Source: JACRAR01 sp041674465 (GTDB lineage Bacteria; Pseudomonadota; Gammaproteobacteria; Burkholderiales; Rhodocyclaceae). From it: 5,495 nucleotides of DNA. Below the pieces are notes generated by a model. It worked only from the letters and a program-made list of their open reading frames with translations, did not search any database and had not been told where the DNA came from. Each line of letters opens with the position of its first letter. Position 1 is the first letter of the stretch. The DNA lies in assembly GCA_041674465.1 (NCBI GenBank), contig JBAYVV010000230.1, forward strand, positions 1 to 5,495, read 5' to 3'. Positions 5,327 through 5,495 of the stretch are shown one piece after another. Position numbers and translations under genes: made by a program.

Positions 5327-5495
5327 TTATTTCTTGAAGAGAGCCTTGGAGCCGTAGTAGCCGAGGGCCCCGGCGCCGACGATCGGGGCGACCAGAATCA
5401 TGGCCAGACCGATGAAGGGGGCAATGACCATCATTGAGACATGCTTGACCAGCGGGAACTTGGCGAAGACAGCCTTGCCGGCGAAGTAGGCGAGC
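5327..5495 (-). CDS. Small hydrophobic, probably membrane protein, C-terminal part, unrecognised
   Basis: Read on the minus strand from the window edge to the TAA at 5329-5327: 55 codons, start outside the window. I do not recognise the family. The fragment begins LAYFAGKAVFAKFP, a Lys-spaced amphipathic stretch. It then has one long hydrophobic run of about 25 residues (HVSMMVIAPFIGLAM through IVGAGALGYY) and ends GSKALFKK. The lysines flanking a single apolar segment suggest a membrane span with a short basic C-terminus. The Gly/Ala-rich second half could instead pack as a helix hairpin. It is taken as real because the frame is open to the edge, codon choice is strongly GC-ending (as in neighbours), and it ends 24 nt from the shared terminator in convergent orientation. 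It falls below usual ORF cut-offs because the start is missing. Confidence 0.65.
   Translation of the reverse strand, partial: LAYFAGKAVFAKFPLVKHVSMMVIAPFIGLAMILVAPIVGAGALGYYGSKALFKK

Noticed and set aside
1..5495. Mobile element, CRISPR array, defence system or tRNA/rRNA
   Set aside because: No transposase, integrase, spaced repeats, cloverleaf or rRNA-like sequence seen on either strand.

Overview
The window looks like ordinary chromosome from a GC-rich (about 60% by eye) proteobacterium, most likely a betaproteobacterium. This rests on the purF-metZ gene order, the character of the RhlE helicase, and an HhH-GPD alkylpurine glycosylase without an N-terminal extension. There is no sign of phage, IS elements, integrons or CRISPR. 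The taxonomic call is inference, because no 16S or other marker is present.

Layout: (a) 1-550 is the 3' end of purF (purine synthesis). (b) 551-703 is a short but dense regulatory gap. It holds a candidate sigma70 promoter (560-588), a segment closely resembling the SAM-II (SAM_alpha) riboswitch aptamer (about 595-648), and a strong intrinsic terminator hairpin (651-687) ending 16 nt before the preferred metZ start. (c) 704-1873 is metZ, O-succinylhomoserine sulfhydrylase. It is followed in the same direction by a GT-B-like glycosyltransferase of unknown substrate (1900-2970) and an AlkA/Mag1-type DNA-3-methyladenine glycosylase (3023-3694). Gaps are 26 and 52 nt with no terminator visible, so these three may share a transcript. 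(d) 3695-3876 carries a candidate promoter and a structured leader of about 130 nt for the next gene. Its last hairpin buries the Shine-Dalgarno sequence. (e) 3877-5217 is a complete DEAD-box RNA helicase of the RhlE type, ending at a strong, probably bidirectional terminator (5279-5309). (f) 5327-5495 on the minus strand is the C-terminal part of a small hydrophobic protein that I do not recognise. It converges on rhlE.

How it fits together: MetZ makes homocysteine, one step before methionine and two before S-adenosylmethionine. A SAM-sensing RNA ahead of a terminator immediately upstream of metZ is therefore classic end-product feedback. It would also explain why a terminator lies so close to metZ: it both ends purF transcripts and acts as the switch. 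The second RNA element, a hairpin over the RhlE ribosome-binding site, suggests temperature- or helicase-dependent translation of an RNA helicase. These two leaders are the most interesting parts of the window; the protein-coding content is otherwise conventional apart from the glycosyltransferase and the small membrane protein.
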